Below are positions 51,898-60,012 of a stretch of 64,000 bases of DNA, piece by piece. A program made the translations under genes and the position numbers. Each line of letters opens with the position of its first letter. The stretch's first letter is position 1. Source of the DNA: Microbacterium oryzae (lineage in GTDB: Bacteria; Actinomycetota; Actinomycetes; Actinomycetales; Microbacteriaceae). The notes under the pieces are model-generated. The model was not told the DNA's origin. It made no database searches and saw only the letters and a list, made by a program, of their open reading frames with translations. The stretch covers positions 1,922,001 to 1,986,000 of the forward strand of contig NZ_CP032550.1 in NCBI RefSeq assembly GCF_009735645.1, written 5' to 3'.

Positions 51898-52727
51898 ACG
51901 GGAGGCGCCGCGGTCTGCTCGGGGCCGTGGCCATCCTCGTTCTCGCCGTCAGCGCCGCCTACTGGACACTGGAGAACCCGCCGATGGACGAGATCGACGC
52001 GCGGCCGCCCGCCGCAGAGGAGCTGGAGGCGGTCGCGGGCAGCCGGATCTTCTTCGGCCATCAGTCCGTCGGGGCCAACGTGCTCTCGGGCGTCGAGGAG
52101 CTCTATGCGGGGGCGACGACGCGTGCACCGCGGATCGTCGAGACGACGGAGCCGCCCGCCGAGGACGGGGGCTTCATCGCCCACGCCTACCTCGGGGTGA
52201 ACGGCGACCCGTACAGCAAGATCGCGGACTTCACGCGCATCCTCGACGGCCCCATGGGCGAGAGCGTCGACGTGGCGCTGCTGAAGTTCTGCTACCTCGA
52301 CGTCACGGCCAGCAGCGACGTGCCCGCGCTGTTCGACGCGTACTCGCACGCGATGAGCGAGCTCGCCTGGCGGCACCCCGACGTCCGCTTCCTGTACACG
52401 ACCGTCCCTCTCACGACCGATCCCAGCTGGCGTGCGAATCTCAAGGCTCTCGTCGGCCGGGGCGACCAGGCCGGGCCGCTCGACAACGTCGCGCGCGAGG
52501 AGTACAACGAGCTGATCCGCGAGCGCTACGGCGCCTCCGGTGCGCTGTTCGACGTCGCCGCCGTCGAGGCGACCCTGGCCCAGCGGCCCACCTCGCGCGC
52601 GGAGGGAGCGGACCGGTACTTCGTTCTCAACCGCGCCCTCGCCGCCGACAACGGACACCTCAACGCCCTCGGCGCCCGGGCGGCGGCGGGCGAGCTCATC
52701 CGCGTCCTCGCGCCGGACGTGCCGTGA
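51894..52727 (+). CDS. SGNH-like membrane-anchored protein
   Basis: A 277-residue protein. One N-terminal membrane segment (LLGAVAILVLAVSAAYWTL) is followed by a domain with FFGHQSVGANVLSG near residue 53, holding a possible nucleophile Ser, and DNGHLNALGARAA near the end, the usual Asp-x-x-His ending of SGNH hydrolases. It could be an esterase or acyltransferase on the outer face that modifies the polymer. I am less sure because the classical GDSL block is not exact. It overlaps the ligase gene and the next gene by four bases each. Confidence 0.65.
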   Translation: MNGRRRGLLGAVAILVLAVSAAYWTLENPPMDEIDARPPAAEELEAVAGSRIFFGHQSVGANVLSGVEELYAGATTRAPRIVETTEPPAEDGGFIAHAYLGVNGDPYSKIADFTRILDGPMGESVDVALLKFCYLDVTASSDVPALFDAYSHAMSELAWRHPDVRFLYTTVPLTTDPSWRANLKALVGRGDQAGPLDNVAREEYNELIRERYGASGALFDVAAVEATLAQRPTSRAEGADRYFVLNRALAADNGHLNALGARAAAGELIRVLAPDVP

Positions 52728-53101
52728 CCATCCACGGGATCGGGGTCGACGTCGCCGCCGTCCCGCGCATCGCCCGTCTCGTCGCGCTGCGGGGCGGAGC
52801 GGTCGCCGAGCGCTGGTTCACGCCGGAGGAGCGCCGCCGCTGCCGCGAGGATGCCTCTCCCCCACGCGCCTACGCCGAGACCTTCGCCGCGAAGGAGGCC
52901 GTCTGGAAGGCGCTCGGCCTCCGCGGCTGGGACGGCTCCGTGCCCTGGCGCTGGATCGGGATCGTGCACGAGGAGGAGACCGCGAAGCTCACCGGGCCCG
53001 TGGCGTCGGCTGCCGCGGCGCTCCGCGTGCACGTGCGGACGTCGTCGACGGAGGCCGTCGCGATGGCGGTCGCGACGGCCTCCGCGATCACACCTCGCTG
53101 A
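52724..53101 (+). CDS. AcpS-type holo-acyl-carrier-protein synthase
   Basis: A 125-residue phosphopantetheinyl transferase. GIGVDVAAVPRI carries Asp9 and FAAKEAVWKALGLR carries Glu58, the magnesium ligands. It would arm the carrier protein at 56373. GTG 52724 overlaps the upstream stop (GTGA), placing it in the ligase operon. It may be a dedicated copy; whether the chromosome has another acpS cannot be seen here. The 3' ends of this gene and the NadE-like gene overlap by 14 bases. Confidence 0.9.
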   Translation: MTIHGIGVDVAAVPRIARLVALRGGAVAERWFTPEERRRCREDASPPRAYAETFAAKEAVWKALGLRGWDGSVPWRWIGIVHEEETAKLTGPVASAAAALRVHVRTSSTEAVAMAVATASAITPR

Positions 53102-54062
53102 CGGGTTCCACGAGCACCGGCGGCTCATGCAGGTAGGCCGTGGTCCGCCGCTTCTGCACGATGTCCCGGAACACGCGCTCGACCTGCTCGTCCTCGAGCC
53201 CGGTCGCCGCCGCGATCTCCGGCACCGGCACGCCGTGGTTGAGACCGTAGAGGCAGAGGTCCATCCGCTGATACGGCAGCGAGAAGTAGAACTCTTCCTG
53301 CGACTGCTCGAGCGAGTAGGTGTCGGTCGTCGACGGGCGCTCGCGGATGGCGTCGGGCACGCCGAGGTGAGCCGCCAGGGCATAGACCTGCGACTTGTAG
53401 AGGTGCGCGATCGGCTTCACGTCGGCCGCCCCGTCGCCGAGCTTCACGAAGAAGCCCTGGTCGTACTCCAGCCGGTTCGGCGTGCCCGCGACGATGTAGT
53501 TCAGCCGGTCGGCGTCGCCGTACTCGGTCATCTTGCGCACACGCTGCTTGGTGTTCGTCGCCGCGACGATCTCGAGGTACGCCTCGGTCGTCAGGCGCTG
53601 CGTGACACGCGTGCCGTCGGGAGCCTCGGCGACGACCGAGTAGATGCGGAAGGCGTCGGAGTCGACCACGCTCGGCAGCACGATCTTCGACTTCCATCCC
53701 TCGCCGTAGTCCGGCAGGACGCGTCGGATGGCCGCGTCGCGGCGTCCATAGGCGCCGGCCGCGGTGAGGATGTCGGTGAGGTCCTCCACGCGCGACTCGA
53801 CGCCCAGCCACTCCGTCAGGCTGGTGCTGAAGCCGAGGGTGTCGTCCGACGACTCCCGCTCCGGCATGTGCACCGCGAACACGCGCTCCGGGCCGAACGC
53901 GCGCACGCAGAGCGCCGCCACCACGCTGGAGTCGATCCCGCCGGACACGCCCAGCACGGCGCCGCGGCGGCGGTGCCGTGCGGCGTAGTCGCGCAGGCTC
54001 GCGGTGATCCGCTCGACCTCCGCCTCCTCGTCGATCGCGAGCGTCTCGGGTCCGAATGTCAT
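53088..54062 (-). CDS. NadE-like ATP-pyrophosphatase amide ligase
   Basis: A 324-residue protein with PP-loop SGGIDSS at residues 40-46, TNTKQRVRKM near 193 and FVKLGDGAADVKPIAHL near 226, all of the NAD synthetase family. It lacks the CN-hydrolase glutaminase domain, so it would use free ammonia. It is about 50 residues longer than ordinary NadE. Its ATG overlaps the stop of the AsnB-like gene (ATGA), which has a glutaminase domain. It may therefore be a pathway enzyme instead of the housekeeping NAD synthase; that is inference, and an ordinary NAD synthase is the alternative. Confidence 0.75.
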   Translation of the reverse strand: MTFGPETLAIDEEAEVERITASLRDYAARHRRRGAVLGVSGGIDSSVVAALCVRAFGPERVFAVHMPERESSDDTLGFSTSLTEWLGVESRVEDLTDILTAAGAYGRRDAAIRRVLPDYGEGWKSKIVLPSVVDSDAFRIYSVVAEAPDGTRVTQRLTTEAYLEIVAATNTKQRVRKMTEYGDADRLNYIVAGTPNRLEYDQGFFVKLGDGAADVKPIAHLYKSQVYALAAHLGVPDAIRERPSTTDTYSLEQSQEEFYFSLPYQRMDLCLYGLNHGVPVPEIAAATGLEDEQVERVFRDIVQKRRTTAYLHEPPVLVEPVSEV

Positions 54063-56083
54063 GTCGTGTCCTTCCTCCCGGCCGCGCCGGCTCCGTCCCG
54101 CATCTGTCCGAGATCGCCGACGAGGTCGAAGGCGACGACCGGCCCCGGGGGCCGTCGGGGTGCGCTCGGCCGCGCCCCCAGGAAGAGGGCGCTGAGCAGC
54201 TGCACGGAGAGCACGGCGACCAGGCGCATGTTGTCGGTGTTGCCGAGACCGCGCCCGTCGCGGGCACGGCACTTCGCGAGCAGCCGATCGACGATCTCCG
54301 GGCGGAACACCCCCGCGTCGACCAGGGCGCGCTGAGAGGCGACGTCGTCCAGCCAGTCGGGGGAGCCATCCGCGAAGAAGCTGGCGGCGTCGGGAGCGCG
54401 GTAGGGCTGCTTCGGGCGCTCGCGGATGGCCGTGGGCACGAGATCCGCGAAGGCCTGCTTGAGCAGGTGCTTCTCGTCGAGCCCGCGCATCTTCTGACGC
54501 GCCGGCAGGCGGCTGGCGAGTTCGACGAGGTTCGCATCGAGGAACGGGAATCGTCCCTCGATGGAGTTCGCCATGAGCATCCGGTCACCCTGCGACGACA
54601 GGATGTACCCGGGCAGCAGCGTGGTGAGCTCCAGCCACTGCGCCTGCGCGAGCGGGTCCCACCCCGCTCCCTCGTCGCCGAGGGCCGCCACGAGGGCCTC
54701 GTCGGGCGCTGCGGCGTCGACGCGCGCATCCGCGGTCAGCATGCTCTTGAGCACCGACGTCGACTCCCAGCGGGGCCGGTGCGACAGCGCCACGTCGTCG
54801 ACGTCGGCGGTGCGCGAGAAGAAGCTGCGCGCGAAGGCGGGCGTGCTCCCGGGCGACCGCTTCATCCACGGGTACAGCAGCTCGACCGCCTGCCCGCGGA
54901 CCTCCGAATCGGGGTTCCGCGCGAGAAACCGGCGCACCCGCGCCTCGCGGAAGATGTCGTAGCCGGCCAGCACCTCGTCGGCGCCCTCGCCGGTGACGAC
55001 GACCTTGTAGCCTGAATCGCGGACCAGCTTCGAGAGCAGGTACATCGGCGCGGGCGCCGTGCGCAGCAGCGCGGTCTCCGCGTGCCGGACCACCTCGGGG
55101 AAGACCTCGGCGATGTCCCGCTCCGTCGCGACCACCTCGCTGTGGCGCGATCCCAGCCGGTCGACCATGACCGCCTGCGGCGAGCCCTCGTCGAACTCGG
55201 CGTCGGCGAACCGCAGCGAGAAGGTGTGGAGCTCGGCGCCGGTGTACTCGGCGATCGAGGCCGCGGTCACCGCCGAGTCGATGCCCCCGGACAGGTAGGC
55301 GCCCACCGGCACATCCGCCCGCTCGAAGCGCAGCCGCGTCGCAGCGACGACCGCTTCACGCAGCTCCCGCACGTTCTCGACGAGATCCTGCTTCGGCTCC
55401 GCGCCGCGCTCGGGGAAGGACGGCCGCCAGTGCCGGCGCAGCGTCTCCCCTCGCTCGCTGACGATCAGGGACGAGCCCGGCGGCACCTGCTTCACGCCCT
55501 CGAAGATCGTCCGCGGCGCCACGGTCGACCAGAAGGTCAGCACCTCGTCGAGGCCCAGGGGGTCGATCCGCCGCGGGACCTCGGCGTCCGCGAAGAGGGC
55601 CTTGACCTCCGACGCGAACAGAAGGCGCCCGCCCACCCGCGTGTAATAGAGGGGACGCACCCCGAGACGGTCGCGCGAGAGGATCAGCTCCCGTGAGCGG
55701 CGGTCCCAGATGGCCACGGCCCACTGCCCGTTGAACCGCTCGAAGCAGCCGTGCCCCCACTCCTCCCACGCGTGCACGATGGCCTCGGTGTCGGAGCGGC
55801 TGCGGAAGCGATGCCCGCGGCGCTCGAGCTCGGCGCGGAGCTCGACGTGGTTGAAGATCTCGCCGTTGAAGACGACCCAGACGGTGCGGTCCTCGTTCGA
55901 CATGGGCTGCGTGCCGCCGGCCTCGTCGATGATCGCGAGGCGGGTGTGGCCGAGCAGCACCGTCTCATCGCGGAGGTAGCCGCTGCCGTCGGGGCCCCGG
56001 TGGCTGAGCTCGCCCATCATGGCGAGTCCGAGCTCGACGTCGGGCAGCGCGCTGGGCGAGTAGACGCCGCAGATGCCGCACAT
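54059..56083 (-). CDS. asnB: AsnB-type glutamine-dependent amidotransferase
   Basis: A 674-residue protein. Cys2 in MCGICGVYSP starts an N-terminal nucleophile glutaminase domain (about 1-200) with SHRGPDGSGYL and FNGEIFNHVEL. The synthetase domain has PP-loop SGGIDSAV near 264 and GEGADEVLAGYDIF near 366. It makes asparagine-type amides from carboxylates. Similar enzymes occur in exosortase-A polysaccharide clusters, as I recall, next to a ligase and a carrier protein. Its start overlaps the carrier-like gene by one base (TGATG). Its length is slightly above that of AsnB (about 550-640). Confidence 0.9.
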   Translation of the reverse strand: MCGICGVYSPSALPDVELGLAMMGELSHRGPDGSGYLRDETVLLGHTRLAIIDEAGGTQPMSNEDRTVWVVFNGEIFNHVELRAELERRGHRFRSRSDTEAIVHAWEEWGHGCFERFNGQWAVAIWDRRSRELILSRDRLGVRPLYYTRVGGRLLFASEVKALFADAEVPRRIDPLGLDEVLTFWSTVAPRTIFEGVKQVPPGSSLIVSERGETLRRHWRPSFPERGAEPKQDLVENVRELREAVVAATRLRFERADVPVGAYLSGGIDSAVTAASIAEYTGAELHTFSLRFADAEFDEGSPQAVMVDRLGSRHSEVVATERDIAEVFPEVVRHAETALLRTAPAPMYLLSKLVRDSGYKVVVTGEGADEVLAGYDIFREARVRRFLARNPDSEVRGQAVELLYPWMKRSPGSTPAFARSFFSRTADVDDVALSHRPRWESTSVLKSMLTADARVDAAAPDEALVAALGDEGAGWDPLAQAQWLELTTLLPGYILSSQGDRMLMANSIEGRFPFLDANLVELASRLPARQKMRGLDEKHLLKQAFADLVPTAIRERPKQPYRAPDAASFFADGSPDWLDDVASQRALVDAGVFRPEIVDRLLAKCRARDGRGLGNTDNMRLVAVLSVQLLSALFLGARPSAPRRPPGPVVAFDLVGDLGQMRDGAGAAGRKDTT

Positions 56084-56280
56084 CAGACGGGCTCGCCCAG
56101 CTCGCGCAGGGTGCCGAGGATGGCGTCGGCGCTCCCGAGCCGCTCAGCGGAGATGAATGAGTCGGGCAGGACGATGTCGCACGCCTCCTCGAGGTGGATG
56201 GCGATGCTCACGGGACTCGCGCCGGCCGCGACCGCGCCGGCGGCCTCGTCCACGATGCGATGCATCTCACTCCGCACCAT
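56083..56280 (-). CDS. Carrier-protein-like small protein without visible attachment serine
   Basis: A 65-residue protein. The stretch HLEEACDIVLPDSFISAERLGSADAILGTLREL (residues 29-61 region, cited in part) fits helices II-III of an acyl carrier protein. Lining LEEACDI up with the normal carrier protein's VEQEFGI puts Gly20 where the phosphopantetheine serine should be. N-terminal residues 1-20 are too short for a full helix I. It may be a non-functional or regulatory carrier-like partner of the amidotransferase, or an unrelated small helical protein. It is coupled to asnB by a one-base overlap. Confidence 0.5.
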   Translation of the reverse strand: MVRSEMHRIVDEAAGAVAAGASPVSIAIHLEEACDIVLPDSFISAERLGSADAILGTLRELGEPV

Positions 56281-56372
56281 CGCGTTCCTCTCGTCTTCGA
56301 CGTTGCTGTTACATTAGGCCGCGCCGGGAGCATTGCGCCAACGGCACGTAACGGCTCGACGAGGGGAAGACC

Positions 56373-56624
56373 GTGACCGCAGACATCCGCACCCGCATCG
56401 AGGGCTTCATCCTCGACTCGCTGCTCCTCGGCGACGCCTCTCGCATGCCCGCCGGCGGCGATTCGCTCGTCGAGACCGGCGTCATCGACTCCACGGGTGT
56501 GCTCGAGCTCATCGAGTTCGTCGAGCAGGAGTTCGGGATCAGCGTCGCCGACACCGAGACCGTGCCGGCCAACCTCGACGGGATCGACCAGCTCGTCGCG
56601 TTCGTGGAGCGCAAGACCGCGTGA
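56373..56624 (+). CDS. Acyl carrier protein
   Basis: An 83-residue carrier. Ser40 in GVIDSTGVLELIEFVEQEFG is the phosphopantetheine site, and the length and acidic composition are typical of stand-alone carrier proteins in polysaccharide and small-molecule pathways. GTG 56373 is preceded by AGGGGAAG. It overlaps the acyltransferase gene by four bases. It is divergent from the carrier-like/asnB operon across 92 bases and is the probable shared substrate platform of this module. Confidence 0.9.
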   Translation: MTADIRTRIEGFILDSLLLGDASRMPAGGDSLVETGVIDSTGVLELIEFVEQEFGISVADTETVPANLDGIDQLVAFVERKTA

Positions 56625-57199
56625 GGGGCGCCTTCGCGGGTGACCTCGCCCGCATGCTCGGCGGCGTGGGCTCCTCCTGGCGCTCCCGGGCCGCGTTCCT
56701 GCTGTTCAACTCCGAGCTGCACTGCGTCGCCTGCTATCGCTTCGGGCGGTTCACGCGGCGGATGCGCGTCCGGCATCCCCTCGCCGCGCTGCCCCTGGTC
56801 GTGGCCCACCGCCTCTGGAACCGGCGGTGCACGCACCAGCACCAGTGCGACATCCACCGTGAGGCGGTGATCGGGCCCGGTCTGCTGATCATGCACCGCG
56901 GCGGGATCACGGTCGGCCCCGCCCGGATCGGCCCCAACTGCACGCTCTACCAGAACGTCACGATCGGGATGCGGGTGGCGCAGAACGACCAGGGCGTGCC
57001 GCGCATCGGCCGGAACGTCTGGATCGGCCCCGGAGCCACGATCTCCGGCGACGTGACGATCGGCGACGGCGTCACGATCTCGGCCGGCACCGTGCTCACG
57101 CGCGATGTCCCCTCCCGGTGCCTCGTGGCGGGCAACCCGGGAAGGGTCATCGCACAGGACTACGACAACAGCGCGATGGTTAACGCCCTGGATTCCTGA
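56621..57199 (+). CDS. CysE-like hexapeptide-repeat acyltransferase
   Basis: A 192-residue protein with a short helical N-terminal region and left-handed beta-helix repeats from about residue 85: VIGPGLLIMHRGGITVGPARIG, VWIGPGATISGDVTIGDGVTI. It resembles serine O-acetyltransferase, with the catalytic His in MHRGG, but the second His of the CysE pair (in the DRHP loop) is missing and reads NDQGVP. It may acetylate serine, or transfer an acyl group to a sugar or carrier-bound intermediate. It overlaps the carrier protein gene (GTGA). Confidence 0.8.
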   Translation: MRGAFAGDLARMLGGVGSSWRSRAAFLLFNSELHCVACYRFGRFTRRMRVRHPLAALPLVVAHRLWNRRCTHQHQCDIHREAVIGPGLLIMHRGGITVGPARIGPNCTLYQNVTIGMRVAQNDQGVPRIGRNVWIGPGATISGDVTIGDGVTISAGTVLTRDVPSRCLVAGNPGRVIAQDYDNSAMVNALDS

Positions 57200-57202
57200 C
57201 CG

Positions 57203-59812
57203 TCAGGGAGCGATGCTCCAAACCGGGCCCTCGTGATAGTCGAGCGTGGTCTCGTCGCCGGCGCGACCGAACGGGACGTCCTCGCCGTCGATGTCGACGT
57301 GGAGATACAGGACGCCGTTCTCCCACCACCAGGCGCCGTCCTCGCCGAGCGCGTCGAGGCTGGACGCCTCCTCCTGGGCGACGCCGTCGCCGCCGTCGAG
57401 CGCGCTGCCGCGGGCGACCTCGCTCGGCGGGGCGTCGAGATCGATCGCCAACTCGACCTCGCCAGCGTAGTTGCCGCCGATGCTGAACCGACGCAGCGGT
57501 CCGTCCACGCGGTAGCGCTCGCCCAGCTCGATCATGTTCCAGCCTGCTCCGGACGCCGTCGCCCCGTCGCTCTCCCGCGTGAGCGTCAACCCCTCCACGG
57601 GGTCCCTCGGGGAGATCTCGATGTAGCGGTGCTCCGACGACGTGATGAGACCGCGAGCTGTCGGCCCGAACGGCGTCTCGCCGCTCTGCGGGTAGAGGAA
57701 CTCGTCACCCTCGCGCATGAAGGGAGCCGCGTTCGTGTACGTCACGGGCTGTCCGTCCTCACGGATGGACCCGTCCAGATCCACCAGCGCGTGGGCGTTC
57801 CCGCCGTGCTCGGGCCCCCAGTAGCACTGTCCCCACACGGTGCTCCCATCGACAGTGGCGGGGCAGGCGTCGAACAGGACCCGGTAGCCCTCGCCGAAGA
57901 AGCGGAGGTCGCGCACCCGCATCGGATGGTCTGAGATGCCCGCGCCGCCGTCGCTGATCGCGGAGTAGTTGGCCGTCAACGGCGTTCCTCCGAAGCCGCC
58001 GAGCCACACGTCGTCGTAGTCGGACGCCCCGTGATACGCGCGCAAGATGCCGTCGCCGTAGGGGAACAACTCCGTGGCGGCGGGATCCCCCGCGGTGTTC
58101 TCCGTCTCCCCCAGCAGCAGCCCACCGCGCATGACGGACCCCTGGAGTGTGGCTCCCATACCGTTGTTCGCGCCGGTGCTGTCGGTGAAGTCGATCGGCC
58201 CGTCCACCCAGAACCCCGTGCCGGAGTTCTTCCAGGCGCTGTTGCGGAACGCGCGGAACCGTTCAGGGGGATCGCCGATGTACCCGCCCACGAAGATGCC
58301 GTTGCTCTCCTCGTGGTCGGGGCGGCCCGCCTCCGGCGAGTCGTGGGAGTGGGCGACGTTGTCATCCAACACGCCGAAGATTCCGCGCTGGGCCTCGACG
58401 ACGTTGTGGTTGTCGGTTCCGAAGTCGATCCAGATCCCCGAGCCGTCGCCGCCGGCGGCGTGGTTGCCACGCAGATCGTTGTCCGCGTTGGGCACCCAGA
58501 ACTCTGAAGGGGTCCGGTCCGAGACCCGCACACGCTGCTCGGGGTCCGGATCGAACTGGCTCCCGATCACGAGGTTGTCGGTGAGCTCGTTCCGTGTCTC
58601 GAAGCCGTCCTCGAGCATGAAGCTGTGGCCGAACGTGAGGTAGGAGACCGTGCGGCTGACCCGCACGCCATTCGTGCCATGGATCGTGATCTGCCGGTTC
58701 AGGCTGTGGTGCATGCTGATGTCGGCGACCTGGGAGTCGGCGCCGCCGTCGCCGGTCACGTGGAAGTGGATCGGATAATGCCCGATCAGGCCCTTCTGCC
58801 CGAGGCGGACGAGCTCCGTGTACGCGGTGTCGATCGTGCCGCCTGCGGCGATCATGATCTGTCCCCCGAACCCGTCGACAGGCTCGTCCGGCCCCGCCAC
58901 CTTCACGTTGTGGGTCAGCAGACCCACCTCCGCCCGCTCTGCCGCGCATCGGGTCTCGCCGTCCGCGCTCTGGCAGGTCTCGACGCTGCTGTGGGAGCGC
59001 TCGAGAGCCGAGCTCAGTTGAACGGTCCGTCCGTCGCCGGATACCGCCTCGACGCGGACGGGCTCCGCTTCCCGCCAGTCGACACCGCTGCTGGCGACGA
59101 CGATCTCGTCTCCGGCGCTCCAGCCGACGGGATCGACGAGTTCGAGCATGTCGCTGCCCGCGGCCGCCGTCCGCGCCAGCTGGGTCCACGTGCGCCCCAC
59201 GTCCTCGCCGTGCAGCTCGATGGAGCCGCCGTTGGCGGCGAGCAGCAGATTCGTCCCGGCGCTGGGTCCGATATGCAGGCAGTTCCCGTCCGCGGTGCAG
59301 TGTCCGTGATGGGTGCCGCTGTACGCCTCGATCGCGTGCGCTGCCCGGCCCGTCAGCTCATAGTCGTCGTCCGGCGTCCCGCCCTCGAGCTTGATCGTGA
59401 CCTCGCTCTGGAGCGGCCGTGCGGCGGTGCCCGCCTGCAGCGCGCCGTGGACGATGATCTCCCTCGCACTGAAGACGGTGTCGCGGTCGGGGAAGCAGAG
59501 TGCCGCCCCCTCGGGCACCTCGACGCGACCGAGGTGCGGCACGTCCACGTCCACCGAGACCGCGCGCCCCTGGGGCAGGGTCACGTCCTGGCCTCTCCGA
59601 GGGACGGCTCCGCGCCAGGTCGCCGGGGAGCTCCAGGAACGAGCGTTCTCGCATCGCTGCGCGGTCGAGCCGACGGGGTCGGCCGCGGCAGGAGGAGCGG
59701 CCTGCGTCGGGCCGAACGCGAGCAGGCCGACGATGAGCGCGCTCACCGCGAGCGTCGTCGCGCCGGCAAAGGCCGCGCGGCGCCGTGGCGCCGCCTTCAT
59801 CCAGAATCGCAT
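57203..59812 (-). CDS. Secreted G8-domain, CEMIP/TMEM2-like beta-helix protein
   Basis: An 869-residue protein with an N-terminal signal peptide (basic start, hydrophobic residues about 14-33, ALA-type cleavage near QAAPPA). Residues about 55-145 form a G8-type domain (WSSPATWRGAVPRRGQDVTLP). A parallel beta-helix follows with GHYPIHFHVTGD at 344-355, HHSLNRQITIHGT at 368-380 and GHSFMLEDGFE at 395-405, closely matching the equivalent blocks of human CEMIP and TMEM2, which degrade hyaluronan. It could bind or cut the local polysaccharide. Cys residues suggest extracellular disulfides. It points toward the acyltransferase gene, three bases apart at the 3' ends. Confidence 0.85.
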   Translation of the reverse strand: MRFWMKAAPRRRAAFAGATTLAVSALIVGLLAFGPTQAAPPAAADPVGSTAQRCENARSWSSPATWRGAVPRRGQDVTLPQGRAVSVDVDVPHLGRVEVPEGAALCFPDRDTVFSAREIIVHGALQAGTAARPLQSEVTIKLEGGTPDDDYELTGRAAHAIEAYSGTHHGHCTADGNCLHIGPSAGTNLLLAANGGSIELHGEDVGRTWTQLARTAAAGSDMLELVDPVGWSAGDEIVVASSGVDWREAEPVRVEAVSGDGRTVQLSSALERSHSSVETCQSADGETRCAAERAEVGLLTHNVKVAGPDEPVDGFGGQIMIAAGGTIDTAYTELVRLGQKGLIGHYPIHFHVTGDGGADSQVADISMHHSLNRQITIHGTNGVRVSRTVSYLTFGHSFMLEDGFETRNELTDNLVIGSQFDPDPEQRVRVSDRTPSEFWVPNADNDLRGNHAAGGDGSGIWIDFGTDNHNVVEAQRGIFGVLDDNVAHSHDSPEAGRPDHEESNGIFVGGYIGDPPERFRAFRNSAWKNSGTGFWVDGPIDFTDSTGANNGMGATLQGSVMRGGLLLGETENTAGDPAATELFPYGDGILRAYHGASDYDDVWLGGFGGTPLTANYSAISDGGAGISDHPMRVRDLRFFGEGYRVLFDACPATVDGSTVWGQCYWGPEHGGNAHALVDLDGSIREDGQPVTYTNAAPFMREGDEFLYPQSGETPFGPTARGLITSSEHRYIEISPRDPVEGLTLTRESDGATASGAGWNMIELGERYRVDGPLRRFSIGGNYAGEVELAIDLDAPPSEVARGSALDGGDGVAQEEASSLDALGEDGAWWWENGVLYLHVDIDGEDVPFGRAGDETTLDYHEGPVWSIAP

Positions 59813-59929
59813 GTCAGCACCGACCGTCAGAGAACGACCGACCTCCGGGGGGGCAGGACGGGTGCGTCGAAAGCTACCACCGTCGATGAGCCGCTTCCAC
59901 CGGTGTATCAGAACCTAACCAGGGTCCTC

Positions 59930-59946
59930 CTCCCCTTCGAGGGGAG
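59930..59946. promoter_or_regulatory. Hairpin in the leader of the glycosyltransferase operon
   Basis: CTCCCCT and AGGGGAG pair around a TCG loop, about 67 bases before ATG 60013 in the 200-base divergent gap to the G8 gene. It could be an attenuator or operator; no further evidence. Confidence 0.4.
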
Positions 59947-60012
59947 CGCTTGGCATCCGGGCGAAGCGCCCCCGAGCCGCGCGTGGTCGCGGCAGGAGTC
60001 GGGGGAGTCGCG

